From UBA2253 sp964646985 (lineage in GTDB: Bacteria; Bacillota_I; Bacilli_A; ML615J-28; CAG-698), in NCBI GenBank assembly GCA_964646985.1, contig CAZYFI010000055.1:1-8520 (forward strand): a DNA stretch of 8,520 bases. The letters run 5' to 3'. A program made the position numbers and the translations under genes. Positions 1 through 6,890 of this stretch are shown here, piece by piece (the first letter of the stretch is position 1; each line of letters starts with the position of its first letter). The notes beneath the pieces are model-generated. The model was given only the letters and a program-made list of their open reading frames with translations. It made no database searches and had not been told where the DNA came from.

Positions 1-166
1 CATCACTAACAGAAACACCAAATTCATCTTCGATAGCCATAATTAATTCAACAGCATCAAGCGAATCTGCACCCAAATCTTCGGTAATCTTCCCCTCTAA
101 TTTAATATCTTCCTCTTTTAAATTTAATTCTTTCGAAATTAATTTTCTTACTTTTTCAAATACCAT
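1..166 (-). CDS. acpP: Acyl carrier protein, 5' part (C-terminus beyond left edge)
   Basis: Acyl carrier protein carries growing acyl chains on a 4'-phosphopantetheine arm during fatty acid and phospholipid synthesis in the cytosol. The 55 visible codons begin MVFEKVRKLISKELNL and contain the hallmark DLGADSLDAVEL. Ser35 in DSL is the expected phosphopantetheine attachment site. Acidic helix II (DAVELIMAIEDEFG) follows, the surface that docks partner enzymes. Family members are about 75-80 residues long, so roughly 20-25 residues lie outside the window. The start at 166 is fixed by a strong GGAGG just upstream. A perfect consensus promoter sits between this gene and the lipid kinase upstream, so acpP can be transcribed independently. 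In many Bacillota acpP is followed by rnc (RNase III), but that region is not visible here. The identification is secure; only the tail is missing. Confidence 0.96.
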   Translation of the reverse strand, partial: MVFEKVRKLISKELNLKEEDIKLEGKITEDLGADSLDAVELIMAIEDEFGVSVSD

Positions 167-191
167 CGTAATCCTCCTCGATTTAGTTATT

Positions 192-220
192 ATTATATAG
201 AAAAATGCTTTGTTTGTCAA
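192..220 (-). promoter_or_regulatory. Perfect consensus sigma-A promoter of acpP
   Basis: Read on the minus strand, TTGACA (215-220) is followed by a 17-nt spacer and TATAAT (192-197). Both hexamers and the spacing match the consensus exactly. The predicted transcription start is near 185, leaving a short leader of about 20 nt that contains the GGAGG ribosome site. This suggests strong, constitutive expression, as expected for an abundant protein. No terminator is evident between the lipid kinase stop at 237 and this promoter, so read-through from upstream is also possible. Confidence 0.9.
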
Positions 221-236
221 ACAATATCGACTTTAG

Positions 237-1160
237 TTATATCTTATTTGTCACTAATGTTTTGGGAACGACAAAGTTAATTGCTTTGGGTATCACTTCT
301 AAAGTAAGATTATTTGCTCTTCCCATTTCTCCATCTATCGAAAAATTGACCATATCTAAACAAGTTATCACAACTTTTTTTCCTTTTTTATAAATGATGT
401 TTTGAGCAACTTTTGGTACTTCTAGATGGCGACCAGCTTTATAAGTACTAATCATCTTGATAAACTTTATTCTTGAAATCTTTTTGACTAGTACAACATC
501 CATAATACCATCATCAATGGAAGCGAGTGGGGCACAATAAAAACCACCACCATAACAAATAGAATTCGCAATGGCAACTAGCAAACCCTCGCCTTCATAT
601 ACCACTTCATCATCTATTTTCAATTGAAAATGATTTCCCATTTTTTTCAAAAAAGAAACAAAAACACCCATAATGTAAGAACCTTTGCCTGACATAAGGG
701 GAAATCGTTTATATTTTTGCATTCTCACAACGACATCAGCGTCAAAGCCTAAATTTATAATGTTGATTGCATATCGATTATTGTATTTAATCACATCTGA
801 AGAGACAACTTCGCCATTGATCAAATTATCGAAGTTTAGAAATTCTTTTATTTCCCCAAAGTATTTCACAAAATCATTGCCTGATCCAGATGGATAACAA
901 GCTATTTGGGCATTTTCAAATCCAAACGCCCCATTAACAACTTCGTTCAATGTTCCATCACCGCCACAACTGTAAATCCTTATCAGCTCATTTTGATGGC
1001 TTTCACAGTATTTTTTTACATAATCACATGCATCATTCACTCCAATGGTTAAATGAATCTCTCTATCTTCAGATTTGATGCTTTCGCTAATTTTGGCAAT
1101 AATATCTTTACTTTTGTCTTTTTTCCCGGCAGCAGGGTTAATTATAAATAAGTGTTTCAT
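237..1160 (-). CDS. YegS/BmrU-type diacylglycerol (lipid) kinase family protein
   Basis: This family phosphorylates diacylglycerol or related lipids with ATP. In Gram-positives DgkB recycles diacylglycerol released by lipoteichoic acid synthesis into phosphatidic acid. The 307 residues match the usual length of about 300. Visible motifs are an N-terminal strand with NPAAGK (8-13), the nucleotide-binding GGDGTLNEV (66-74), PSGSGNDF (90-97), NLGFDADV (136-143), and GGGFYCAPLASIDDG (204-218) with the conserved IDDG (215-218). The protein has no signal peptide or membrane segment, so it probably acts at the membrane surface. The ATG lies 4 nt after the stop of the nucleotidyltransferase gene and has only a purine-rich GGAATGGAA upstream, overlapping that gene's last codons, so translational coupling is likely. 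Whether the substrate is diacylglycerol (DgkB/DagK) or another lipid cannot be told from the sequence. Family confidence is high; exact substrate confidence is moderate. Confidence 0.92.
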   Translation of the reverse strand: MKHLFIINPAAGKKDKSKDIIAKISESIKSEDREIHLTIGVNDACDYVKKYCESHQNELIRIYSCGGDGTLNEVVNGAFGFENAQIACYPSGSGNDFVKYFGEIKEFLNFDNLINGEVVSSDVIKYNNRYAINIINLGFDADVVVRMQKYKRFPLMSGKGSYIMGVFVSFLKKMGNHFQLKIDDEVVYEGEGLLVAIANSICYGGGFYCAPLASIDDGIMDVVLVKKISRIKFIKMISTYKAGRHLEVPKVAQNIIYKKGKKVVITCLDMVNFSIDGEMGRANNLTLEVIPKAINFVVPKTLVTNKI

Positions 1161-1164
1161 CTTT

Positions 1165-1932
1165 TTATTCCATTCCCATAATCAGTTTTTTAGTAAATTG
1201 AAAAAATTCAAAATTAAATTGCTCAGCTACATGCAAAGGAATTTGCATCACAAGTTTATCAAGAAACGAATACATTAACTTAACGGATAATAAAACAGAA
1301 TCATATGTCAATTTTTTGGAAATCTCTATGTATTGATTTTTATAAGGTTCAATCAACATTTTTGTAAAACGTTTGATACCTATTTTTGCTTTTTCTGGTT
1401 CAATGATTGATCGTAAATACGTTCCTAAATCAGTTAACATATGGTTGGCAAGGCGAAAAGCAAATAAGAAATCTTTTCGTTGATAGGCAGCATGAAACTC
1501 AATCGCCGCAAAACAAAAAGAATGAATGACATTTGCTGTTTCTTCGCTTGATAAATTAAGCTCTTTTTTTTGATAATCTATTAACAAAGAGTTAGGATCA
1601 TATAAAATGACTATCTCATCATACTGATTGATTTGTTTGATTGTTGTTGTATAGAAATCAAAATGAAGTCCATTATCAAACACGCAAACAATTTGAGGAA
1701 CTCCAAAACCAGCATTTGAATGATATAAAATTGGGGCATAGGAACTCAAATATTCCAAACGTTTGTTTAAAAAAAGGGGTAAATCTTGTTCTTTTACAAC
1801 AACATAGAAGTCAACATCAGAAAATTCATCTTCTTCTTTTCGGGCAATCGATCCTTTTAAGTAAATAGCCAAAGCAACATGATCGCGAAGAATGGCTTCA
1901 GTAATTGTTTCAATCGCTTGATATTGCAGCAT
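1165..1932 (-). CDS. Nucleotidyltransferase-fold protein (Pol beta superfamily), function unknown
   Basis: The N-terminal part has the Pol beta superfamily signature: GS (27-28), then FSDVDFYVVV with carboxylates D39 and D41, and a likely third metal ligand D92 in GLHFDFY. This pattern is shared by small nucleotidyltransferases and aminoglycoside or lincosamide adenylyltransferases. It predicts transfer of a nucleotide from an NTP to a small molecule or protein, with the actual substrate unknown. The C-terminal half looks alpha-helical, as in the kanamycin nucleotidyltransferase group. I chose ATG 1932 (255 aa) because GAGG lies 6 nt upstream; an in-frame GTG at 1944 would give 259 aa but has no ribosome site. 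The gene has its own promoter and is 4 nt ahead of the lipid kinase, so the two are co-transcribed. A resistance role is possible but unsupported. A solo antitoxin or toxin MNT domain is less likely, since those are much shorter. Confidence 0.85.
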   Translation of the reverse strand: MLQYQAIETITEAILRDHVALAIYLKGSIARKEEDEFSDVDFYVVVKEQDLPLFLNKRLEYLSSYAPILYHSNAGFGVPQIVCVFDNGLHFDFYTTTIKQINQYDEIVILYDPNSLLIDYQKKELNLSSEETANVIHSFCFAAIEFHAAYQRKDFLFAFRLANHMLTDLGTYLRSIIEPEKAKIGIKRFTKMLIEPYKNQYIEISKKLTYDSVLLSVKLMYSFLDKLVMQIPLHVAEQFNFEFFQFTKKLIMGME

Positions 1933-1938
1933 AAAAAA

Positions 1939-1942
1939 CCTC
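1939..1942 (-). promoter_or_regulatory. Ribosome binding site fixing the nucleotidyltransferase start
   Basis: GAGG (inside GTGAGG on the minus strand) lies 6 nt before ATG 1932. The upstream GTG at 1944 overlaps this motif and has no Shine-Dalgarno sequence of its own, so the shorter 255-residue protein is preferred. Confidence 0.75.
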
Positions 1943-1953
1943 ACATGTTAGAA

Positions 1954-1982
1954 ATTATACCATTTTTTTATAAAAAAGCCAA
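1954..1982 (-). promoter_or_regulatory. Extended -10 promoter of the nucleotidyltransferase / lipid kinase operon
   Basis: On the minus strand, TTGGCT (1977-1982) is separated by 17 nt from TATAAT (1954-1959). The TGG directly before TATAAT supplies an extended -10 (TGn). The -35 hexamer is formed by the downstream arm of the tex terminator. The predicted start near 1947 gives a leader of roughly 15 nt before ATG 1932. Confidence 0.75.
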
Positions 1983-2001
1983 TAGATTATCCTATTGGCT
2001 T
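1972..2001 (-). terminator. Rho-independent terminator of tex
   Basis: In the leftward transcript a 9-bp perfect stem (arms 1992-2000 and 1977-1985) closes a 6-nt loop. An additional A-U pair (2001/1976) is possible. A U-run corresponding to A 1972-1976 follows immediately. The stem begins 7 nt after the tex stop codon. On the plus strand no T-run follows, so termination is one-way. Confidence 0.9.
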
Positions 2002-2007
2002 CATAAA

Positions 2008-4242
2008 TTATTCGTTTGGTTGAATCATTGTTAATTCAATACGGCTTTTTGCAACATCAACATTTACAACCCAAACTTTTACAATTTGCCCGACACTCAC
2101 TTTGTCAAGCGGATGCTTGATAAATTTCTTGCTCATTCTTGATAAATGTACCAATCCGTCTTCTTTGACTCCACAATCAACAAAAGCACCAAAATCAACA
2201 ACATTTCTTACAGTTCCTTGTAACTCCATTCCTGGTTTTAAGTCTTCTAGGTGCAAAACATCGTTTCTTAAAATTGGTTTATCAAATTTTTCACGAGGAT
2301 CACGAAGTGGGGCAACAAAAGCGTCTAAAATATCATGGAAAGTATACTCGCCGATGTCAAGTCCTTTCATCAATTCCTTGCGGTCAACTTTGTTAATCGC
2401 CTCAACAAGTTCAGCAGACCCAATATCATTTTTAGTAAATCCAAGTTTTTCCAAAATCATTTCTGCTTTTGCATAACTCTCAGGATGGATACTAGTCATA
2501 TCTAGTTTTTCATCGCCATCAGGAATTCTTAAGAATCCAATCGCTTGTTCTAGTGTTTTTGGACCAATTCCTTTTACATTTATTTCTTTACGATTCTTAA
2601 ACATTCCGTTTTCATCACGATAAGCAACAATTGCTTTGGCAGTCTTCGCATTTAAACCTGATACTCTTTGCAACAAAGAGTACGATGCGCTATTGATATT
2701 GACACCTACACTATTAACTGCGGTCTCAACGACAAAAGTCAAAGAATCATTAAGTTTCGCTTGACTCACATCATATTGATATTGGCCAACACCAATTGAT
2801 TTTGGATCAATTTTCACAAGTTCAGAAAGTGGATCTTGTAAACGCCTTGCAATCGATACTGCAGAACGTTCTTCTACGGCATAATCAGGGAACTCTTCTC
2901 TTGCGATGTCACTTGCTGAATAAATGGATGCTCCAGCTTCATTGACAATAATGTAATATACTTCGCGATCAGCCATTTTTAATGCTTCAACAATAAAGCT
3001 TTCTGTTTCACGGCTTGCTGTTCCATTTCCAATCGCAATGACTTCAATTTTGTGTTTCTTAATTAAATTTAATATTGTTTTAATAGAGCTTTCTGTCCGT
3101 TCATCTGAAACTTGTTCTTTTACATTACGTTGATTAGGATAAATAATTCCTTTTTCAAGAACTTTTCCCGTTTCATCAACAACAGCCAATTTACACCCTG
3201 TACGGTAAGCTGGATCAACACCTAAAACAACTTTTCCTTTCATTGGTGGAGTTAATAAGTATCTTTTTAGGTTTTCAGCAAACACTTTAATCGATTGGTC
3301 TTCAGCCTTTTCTTTTAATTCAGAACGAATTTCTCGTTCAATGGAAGATTTGATCAAACGACGATACCCATCCTCAATGGCAGCTTTCACATAATCAACT
3401 GAAATGGAGACTGGTTCTGTTTGTGGAATGATTTGTCTTTGTAAAAAACGCAATACGTGTTCTAAATCTTCTTCAATCGAAACTTTTAAAACTTTTTCTG
3501 ATTCTCCACGGTTGATTGCTAAAACACGATGAAGTTTATTCTTGATAGAGCTAATCGGTTCACGATAATCATAATACATTCCATAAACCTTTTTTTCATC
3601 TAAACTTGCATCTTTTACTGAAGAAGCCAATTCGGCTCTTCTTTCATAAAAACTTCTAATCCAACGACGGTATTTAGGTTCATCTGAAACCATTTCCGCA
3701 ATAATATCCATGGCCCCTTGAAGTGCTTCTTTAGAGTTTTTCACAACCAAATTATTTTTTTCCATTTCTTCAGTTGCATCTTGGGTTACATATTTTTCGG
3801 CTTCTTGGACAACATCACCTTCTAATGGAAAGCTAAGTAACCAGTTGGCCAAAGGCTCCAAACCTTTTTGTTTGGCATCAGTTGCTCGGGTTTTTTTCTT
3901 TTCCTTAAATGGACGATAAATATCTTCTAGTTCCGAAAGTTTATTTGACTTGATGATTTCTTGTTTTAACTCTTCCGTCAATTTTCCTTTTTCTTCAATC
4001 AAACGCATAATATCTTCTTTGCGCTCAGCTAATTTTTGCCCATATTCCCACTCTTGATAAATGGAACGTATTTGTTCTTCATCAAGACCACCAGTTACCT
4101 CTTTGCGATAACGAGCAATAAAAGGGACTGTTCCACCCTCTTCTATTAATTTTAACACGGCTTGAATTTGATCTATTTTTACATGTTGTTCAACTTCAAT
4201 TTTCTTTAAAAGTTGTTCATTTATATAATTATTTTCTACCAT
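2008..4242 (-). CDS. tex: Tex family S1 RNA-binding transcription accessory protein
   Basis: Tex binds nucleic acid and associates with the transcription and translation machinery; Bacillus YdcI and E. coli YhgF are relatives. Domain order is canonical. A helical Tex-N region contains TVPFIARYRKEVTGGLDE and the KKKTRATDAKQKGLEPLANWL stretch. A YqgF/RNase H-like domain begins around residue 337 with VVLGVDPAYRTGCKLAVVD. Helix-hairpin-helix repeats at about 500-575 include SLLQRVSGLNAKTAKAIVAYR and VKGIGPKTLEQAIGFLRI. A C-terminal S1 domain runs from about 669 to 738 with LQGTVRNVVDFGAFVDCG and DGLVHLS. The length of 744 aa is within the family range of about 720-785. ATG 4242 is preferred because GGAGG sits 8 nt upstream; ATG 4257 and TTG 4260 are in frame but that GGAGG lies inside or beyond them. 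The gene has its own promoter and terminator. Confidence 0.97.
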   Translation of the reverse strand: MVENNYINEQLLKKIEVEQHVKIDQIQAVLKLIEEGGTVPFIARYRKEVTGGLDEEQIRSIYQEWEYGQKLAERKEDIMRLIEEKGKLTEELKQEIIKSNKLSELEDIYRPFKEKKKTRATDAKQKGLEPLANWLLSFPLEGDVVQEAEKYVTQDATEEMEKNNLVVKNSKEALQGAMDIIAEMVSDEPKYRRWIRSFYERRAELASSVKDASLDEKKVYGMYYDYREPISSIKNKLHRVLAINRGESEKVLKVSIEEDLEHVLRFLQRQIIPQTEPVSISVDYVKAAIEDGYRRLIKSSIEREIRSELKEKAEDQSIKVFAENLKRYLLTPPMKGKVVLGVDPAYRTGCKLAVVDETGKVLEKGIIYPNQRNVKEQVSDERTESSIKTILNLIKKHKIEVIAIGNGTASRETESFIVEALKMADREVYYIIVNEAGASIYSASDIAREEFPDYAVEERSAVSIARRLQDPLSELVKIDPKSIGVGQYQYDVSQAKLNDSLTFVVETAVNSVGVNINSASYSLLQRVSGLNAKTAKAIVAYRDENGMFKNRKEINVKGIGPKTLEQAIGFLRIPDGDEKLDMTSIHPESYAKAEMILEKLGFTKNDIGSAELVEAINKVDRKELMKGLDIGEYTFHDILDAFVAPLRDPREKFDKPILRNDVLHLEDLKPGMELQGTVRNVVDFGAFVDCGVKEDGLVHLSRMSKKFIKHPLDKVSVGQIVKVWVVNVDVAKSRIELTMIQPNE

Positions 4243-4250
4243 TTTTATAT

Positions 4251-4255
4251 CCTCC
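4251..4255 (-). promoter_or_regulatory. Ribosome binding site fixing the tex start
   Basis: A full GGAGG on the minus strand lies 8 nt before ATG 4242. It overlaps the alternative ATG at 4257, which therefore cannot use it. This argues for a 744-residue Tex beginning MVENNYINEQ. Confidence 0.8.
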
Positions 4256-4275
4256 ATCAATAATACAACATTGTT

Positions 4276-4304
4276 ATTATACCACTTTTTAGGTTCTTAA
4301 GCAA
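4276..4304 (-). promoter_or_regulatory. Extended -10 promoter of tex
   Basis: On the minus strand, TTGCTT (4299-4304), a 17-nt spacer and TATAAT (4276-4281) are preceded by TGG, giving an extended -10. It lies in the 80-nt gap between the cinA stop and the tex start. The predicted transcription start is near 4269. No convincing terminator is seen after cinA, so some read-through from the ychF-cinA operon into tex is likely. Confidence 0.8.
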
Positions 4305-4322
4305 ACTTTATTTTCCCAAAAA

Positions 4323-5540
4323 TCAGTTATTTTTTAGCAATTGCCACAACCGATATAATATCCAAAGCGTTGCCTTAGACCTTATCATGTTTCGTGAACC
4401 TTTAAATGTTTTGTGTTCAATAATCGATTCATCAGCAAATTTGATGCCAAAATAGACCAATCCAACAGGTTTTTCAGCACTGCCTCCACTTGGGCCGGCA
4501 ATTCCACTTACAGCAACACAAACATCGGCTTTTGTCTCCAAAAACAACCCTTGTAGCATTTCATGAACCGTTTGCTCACTTACAGCTCCAAATTGTTCCA
4601 TGATTTGCGGTGCAACATGTAAATATTTTGATTTTGCTTCATTACTATAAACAACAAAACTTTCCTTTAAAACCAAAGAAGCATTGGGAACATTGATTAA
4701 CCTTGATGCAAGCATACCTCCGGTGCAACTTTCCCCAAAAGTAATTGTCAAATTTTGCTTAATTAACAAAGAAACGACAACATTTTCTATTTCTTCTTCC
4801 TTATCGCTGATAATATAATCATTCATTATTTGTACAAAAAGAGAATTTACTTGCTCAAAACTGCTTTTATGTTTTATAGGACTGACAATTTGGTATCTAA
4901 TTCTTCCTAAACTTGCATATGGTGAAAGAGAAATTTGGGGAAATTGTTTCATCAAAGGAAGCAATAGCTCTTCAAAAAAAGATTCTCCATTTCCCATTAC
5001 GATATAATCTTGACTTAAGAAAGATTCATTCGTTTTTTTTGTTAAGTAGGGAATGACATCATCCTTTACCATCGGATTCATTTCGTGAGGTGGTCCGACC
5101 AGAACAATGTAAGTTTTAGAATCATGCTCAATAATGGCTCCATCCGCTGTCCCAAGTTTGTTTTCAAGGATGAAAGCATTTTGAGGGAACAATGTTTGCT
5201 TCAAGTTACATGGTGCAATCTGATTACCAAAATACTGCTCTAGCAATAATTTTGCATGACTGTTTTCTTCGACTTGCAAATGCAATGTTTCAAACAAAAC
5301 TTCTTTGGTAAGATCATCATGCGTAGGGCCTAAACCACCCGTTGTAATCAATATATCAAAATCACTATTTTGAAATTGCAATATTTCTTGTTTTAAATCA
5401 TGTTCACGATCACCTACGACAACAACTTTTGCAACATCAAAACCGATAGCACGCAATTCTTGTGCCAAAAAACTAGCATTGGTATTCAGTACTTTCCCTT
5501 GTAAAACTTCTTCTCCAACATTTAAAATTAGAACTTTCAT
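4323..5540 (-). CDS. cinA: CinA: competence/damage-inducible protein, NMN deamidase-type
   Basis: Two domains are visible. The N-terminal molybdopterin-binding-like (COG1058) domain starts MKVLILNVGEEVLQGKVLNTN and carries TTGGLGPTHDDLTKE (66-80); in characterised CinA proteins this domain hydrolyses ADP-ribose. The C-terminal PncC-like domain has FGESCTGGMLASRL near 267-280, with the likely catalytic serine in ESCTGG, and VSGIAGPSGGSAEKPVGLVYFGI near 344-366; it deamidates NMN to nicotinic acid mononucleotide. Together they recycle pyridine nucleotide breakdown products. The 405 aa are close to Bacillus CinA at about 416. The ATG has AGAGGAAAAT just upstream and lies 11 nt after the ychF stop, so the two genes form an operon. 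The stop codon is TGA. In many Bacillota cinA precedes recA; here it does not. Identity is secure; a competence role is not implied by context. Confidence 0.96.
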   Translation of the reverse strand: MKVLILNVGEEVLQGKVLNTNASFLAQELRAIGFDVAKVVVVGDREHDLKQEILQFQNSDFDILITTGGLGPTHDDLTKEVLFETLHLQVEENSHAKLLLEQYFGNQIAPCNLKQTLFPQNAFILENKLGTADGAIIEHDSKTYIVLVGPPHEMNPMVKDDVIPYLTKKTNESFLSQDYIVMGNGESFFEELLLPLMKQFPQISLSPYASLGRIRYQIVSPIKHKSSFEQVNSLFVQIMNDYIISDKEEEIENVVVSLLIKQNLTITFGESCTGGMLASRLINVPNASLVLKESFVVYSNEAKSKYLHVAPQIMEQFGAVSEQTVHEMLQGLFLETKADVCVAVSGIAGPSGGSAEKPVGLVYFGIKFADESIIEHKTFKGSRNMIRSKATLWILYRLWQLLKNN

Positions 5541-5551
5541 ATTTTCCTCTT

Positions 5552-6649
5552 CTAGACATTAAAACGAAATAAAGCGATGTCTCCATCTTTAAAAATATAC
5601 TCTTTGCCTTCTGAACGCATTTTTCCTGCATCTCTTGCTTTCACAAGACCACCATAATGGATAAAATCTTCATAGGCAATAATCTCAGCTCGAATAAAAC
5701 CACGTTCAAAATCAGTGTGAATGACTCCTGCGCATTGTGGAGCTTTCATCCCTCGCGTAAAAGTCCAAGCCTTTGCCTCTTTTTCACCAGCGGTAAAAAA
5801 AGTCGCTAAACCAAGTAAACTATATGTTTGCTTGATTAAAACATCTAAGCCACTTTCTTCAAGCCCTAAATCGGCCATAAACATTGCTTTTGTTTCATCA
5901 TCAAGTCCACTTATTTCTTCTTCAATTTTGGCACTAATGACAACAAAAGGAGTATGCGTTTGTTGTGCATATTCTTTCACCTGTTTTACATAATCGTTTT
6001 CATGATTGATTTCGTTTTCTGATACATTTATCACATAAATCATTGGTTTTAATGTCAATAAACTATAATTTTTGATGAGAGCAAATTCTTCAGAAGTCAA
6101 ATCAGCCATCTTTGCAAAGCTTCCTTGCTCTAAAACAACTTTAATTTTTATCAAAGCATTATATTCTGTTTCAGCATCATGCTCTACTTTGAGTTGTGCT
6201 TTCTTTTCAACTTTAGGAATTCTTTTTTGAACGACATCTAAATCAGCCAATACCAATTCTAAGTTGATGGTTTCGATATCATCAATTGGATCAATTTTCC
6301 CTGTAACGTGTATGACATCTGGATCATCAAAACATCTTACGACTTGACATATCGCATCTACATCACGAATATGAGATAAAAATTGATTTCCCAATCCTTC
6401 ACCAAGAGAGGCCCCTTTGACCAAACCAGCAATATCAGTAAATGACACCGCAGCTCTTACTACATTTTTTGGCTTCACTATTTCTACAATTCTATCTAAA
6501 CGCTCATCTTTTACTTCAACAACTCCTACATTGGGGTCAATCGTTGCAAATGGATAATTTGCTGCTAAAACATGAGACTTCGTAATTGCATTAAATAACG
6601 TCGATTTGCCAACATTTGGCAAGCCTACAATACCCGCAGTTAAACCCAT
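5552..6649 (-). CDS. ychF: YchF/OLA1 family ribosome-associated ATPase
   Basis: YchF is a universally conserved Obg-superfamily protein that binds ribosomes, prefers ATP over GTP, and is linked to redox stress and translation start. Motifs in order are P-loop GLPNVGKST (9-17), NYPFATIDPNVGVV, DIAGLVKGASLGEGLGNQFL (Walker B/G3 region), and NVSE near 205. NVSE replaces the G4 NKxD of true GTPases and accounts for the ATP preference. The C-terminus holds the TGS domain with KEAKAWTFTRGMKAPQCAGVIHTDFERGFIRAE and ends in ALFRFNV. The 365 aa compare with 363 in E. coli. The ATG is preceded by AGGAAAGGAAG at good spacing. The gene is first in the ychF-cinA operon and diverges from the interrupted rightward gene. 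No anomalies are seen. Confidence 0.98.
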   Translation of the reverse strand: MGLTAGIVGLPNVGKSTLFNAITKSHVLAANYPFATIDPNVGVVEVKDERLDRIVEIVKPKNVVRAAVSFTDIAGLVKGASLGEGLGNQFLSHIRDVDAICQVVRCFDDPDVIHVTGKIDPIDDIETINLELVLADLDVVQKRIPKVEKKAQLKVEHDAETEYNALIKIKVVLEQGSFAKMADLTSEEFALIKNYSLLTLKPMIYVINVSENEINHENDYVKQVKEYAQQTHTPFVVISAKIEEEISGLDDETKAMFMADLGLEESGLDVLIKQTYSLLGLATFFTAGEKEAKAWTFTRGMKAPQCAGVIHTDFERGFIRAEIIAYEDFIHYGGLVKARDAGKMRSEGKEYIFKDGDIALFRFNV

Positions 6650-6682
6650 AATAATCTTCCTTTCCTATTTCTTCATTGTTAT

Positions 6683-6711
6683 ATTTTACCATAAAATTTG
6701 TTTTTTTTCTA
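6683..6711 (-). promoter_or_regulatory. Probable promoter of the ychF-cinA operon
   Basis: On the minus strand TAAAAT (6683-6688) is preceded by TGG, an extended -10. At 17-nt spacing the -35 hexamer is TAGAAA (6706-6711), matching four of six consensus bases. A run of eight A just downstream of the -35 may add curvature. The predicted start near 6676 leaves about 26 nt before the ATG. Confidence 0.65.
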
Positions 6712-6725
6712 CTTTTTTTAAAAGG

Positions 6726-6754
6726 TTGCGATTCACCTCATAATTTAGTATACT
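6726..6754 (+). promoter_or_regulatory. Rightward promoter of a divergent, apparently interrupted gene
   Basis: TTGCGA (6726-6731), a 17-nt spacer and TATACT (6749-6754) form a good sigma-A promoter. It is back to back with the ychF promoter, only 14 nt from its -35 hexamer. It is followed by a strong ribosome site GTGAGGG (6762-6768) and an ATG at 6774, so it reads as the promoter of a protein gene rather than part of the insertion sequence. Confidence 0.65.
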
Positions 6755-6773
6755 AATAAAAGTGAGGGAAAAC

Positions 6774-6821
6774 ATGCACTATAATTTATTAATTATAACC
6801 AACCCGAGTTTGCCACTTTAA
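6774..6821 (+). pseudogene. 5' remnant of a host gene cut by the insertion sequence
   Basis: An ATG with GAGGG 5 nt upstream and a promoter at 6726-6754 opens a frame of only 15 codons, MHYNLLIITNPSLPL, ending in TAA at 6819-6821. A promoter, ribosome site and start this well formed usually serve a longer gene. The simplest reading is that the first 8-10 codons are host sequence and the remainder belongs to the left end of the IS. The hydrophobic start MHYNLLII resembles the first beta strand of many Rossmann-type proteins, but eight residues are too few to name a family. An alternative is a free-standing leader peptide. The rest of the gene should lie beyond the IS, outside the window. Confidence 0.5.
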
Positions 6822-6890
6822 CTATAAAAATATCTTGTAAAATTATGTACGTATATTTCCACCATAAAATCACCATTTCGACTTAATTAT

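Noticed and set aside
1165..1932. Nucleotidyltransferase plus lipid kinase as a toxin-antitoxin or defence pair
   Set aside because: MNT antitoxins are about 100-150 aa and pair with HEPN proteins. This protein is 255 aa and its partner has all the lipid kinase motifs.
2102..2476. 124-codon open frame on the plus strand
   Set aside because: It lies wholly antisense to the well-supported tex gene, with serine/proline-rich low-complexity translation and no family motif. It is a shadow of tex coding sequence.
4323..4325. TGA at the end of cinA as a possible Trp codon (Mollicutes code)
   Set aside because: Reading through adds only five residues before TAA. Trp elsewhere is TGG, and long genes contain no internal in-frame TGA.
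5721..5993. 90-codon open frame on the plus strand inside ychF
   Set aside because: It is antisense to conserved YchF motifs, with no recognisable domain; a coding shadow.
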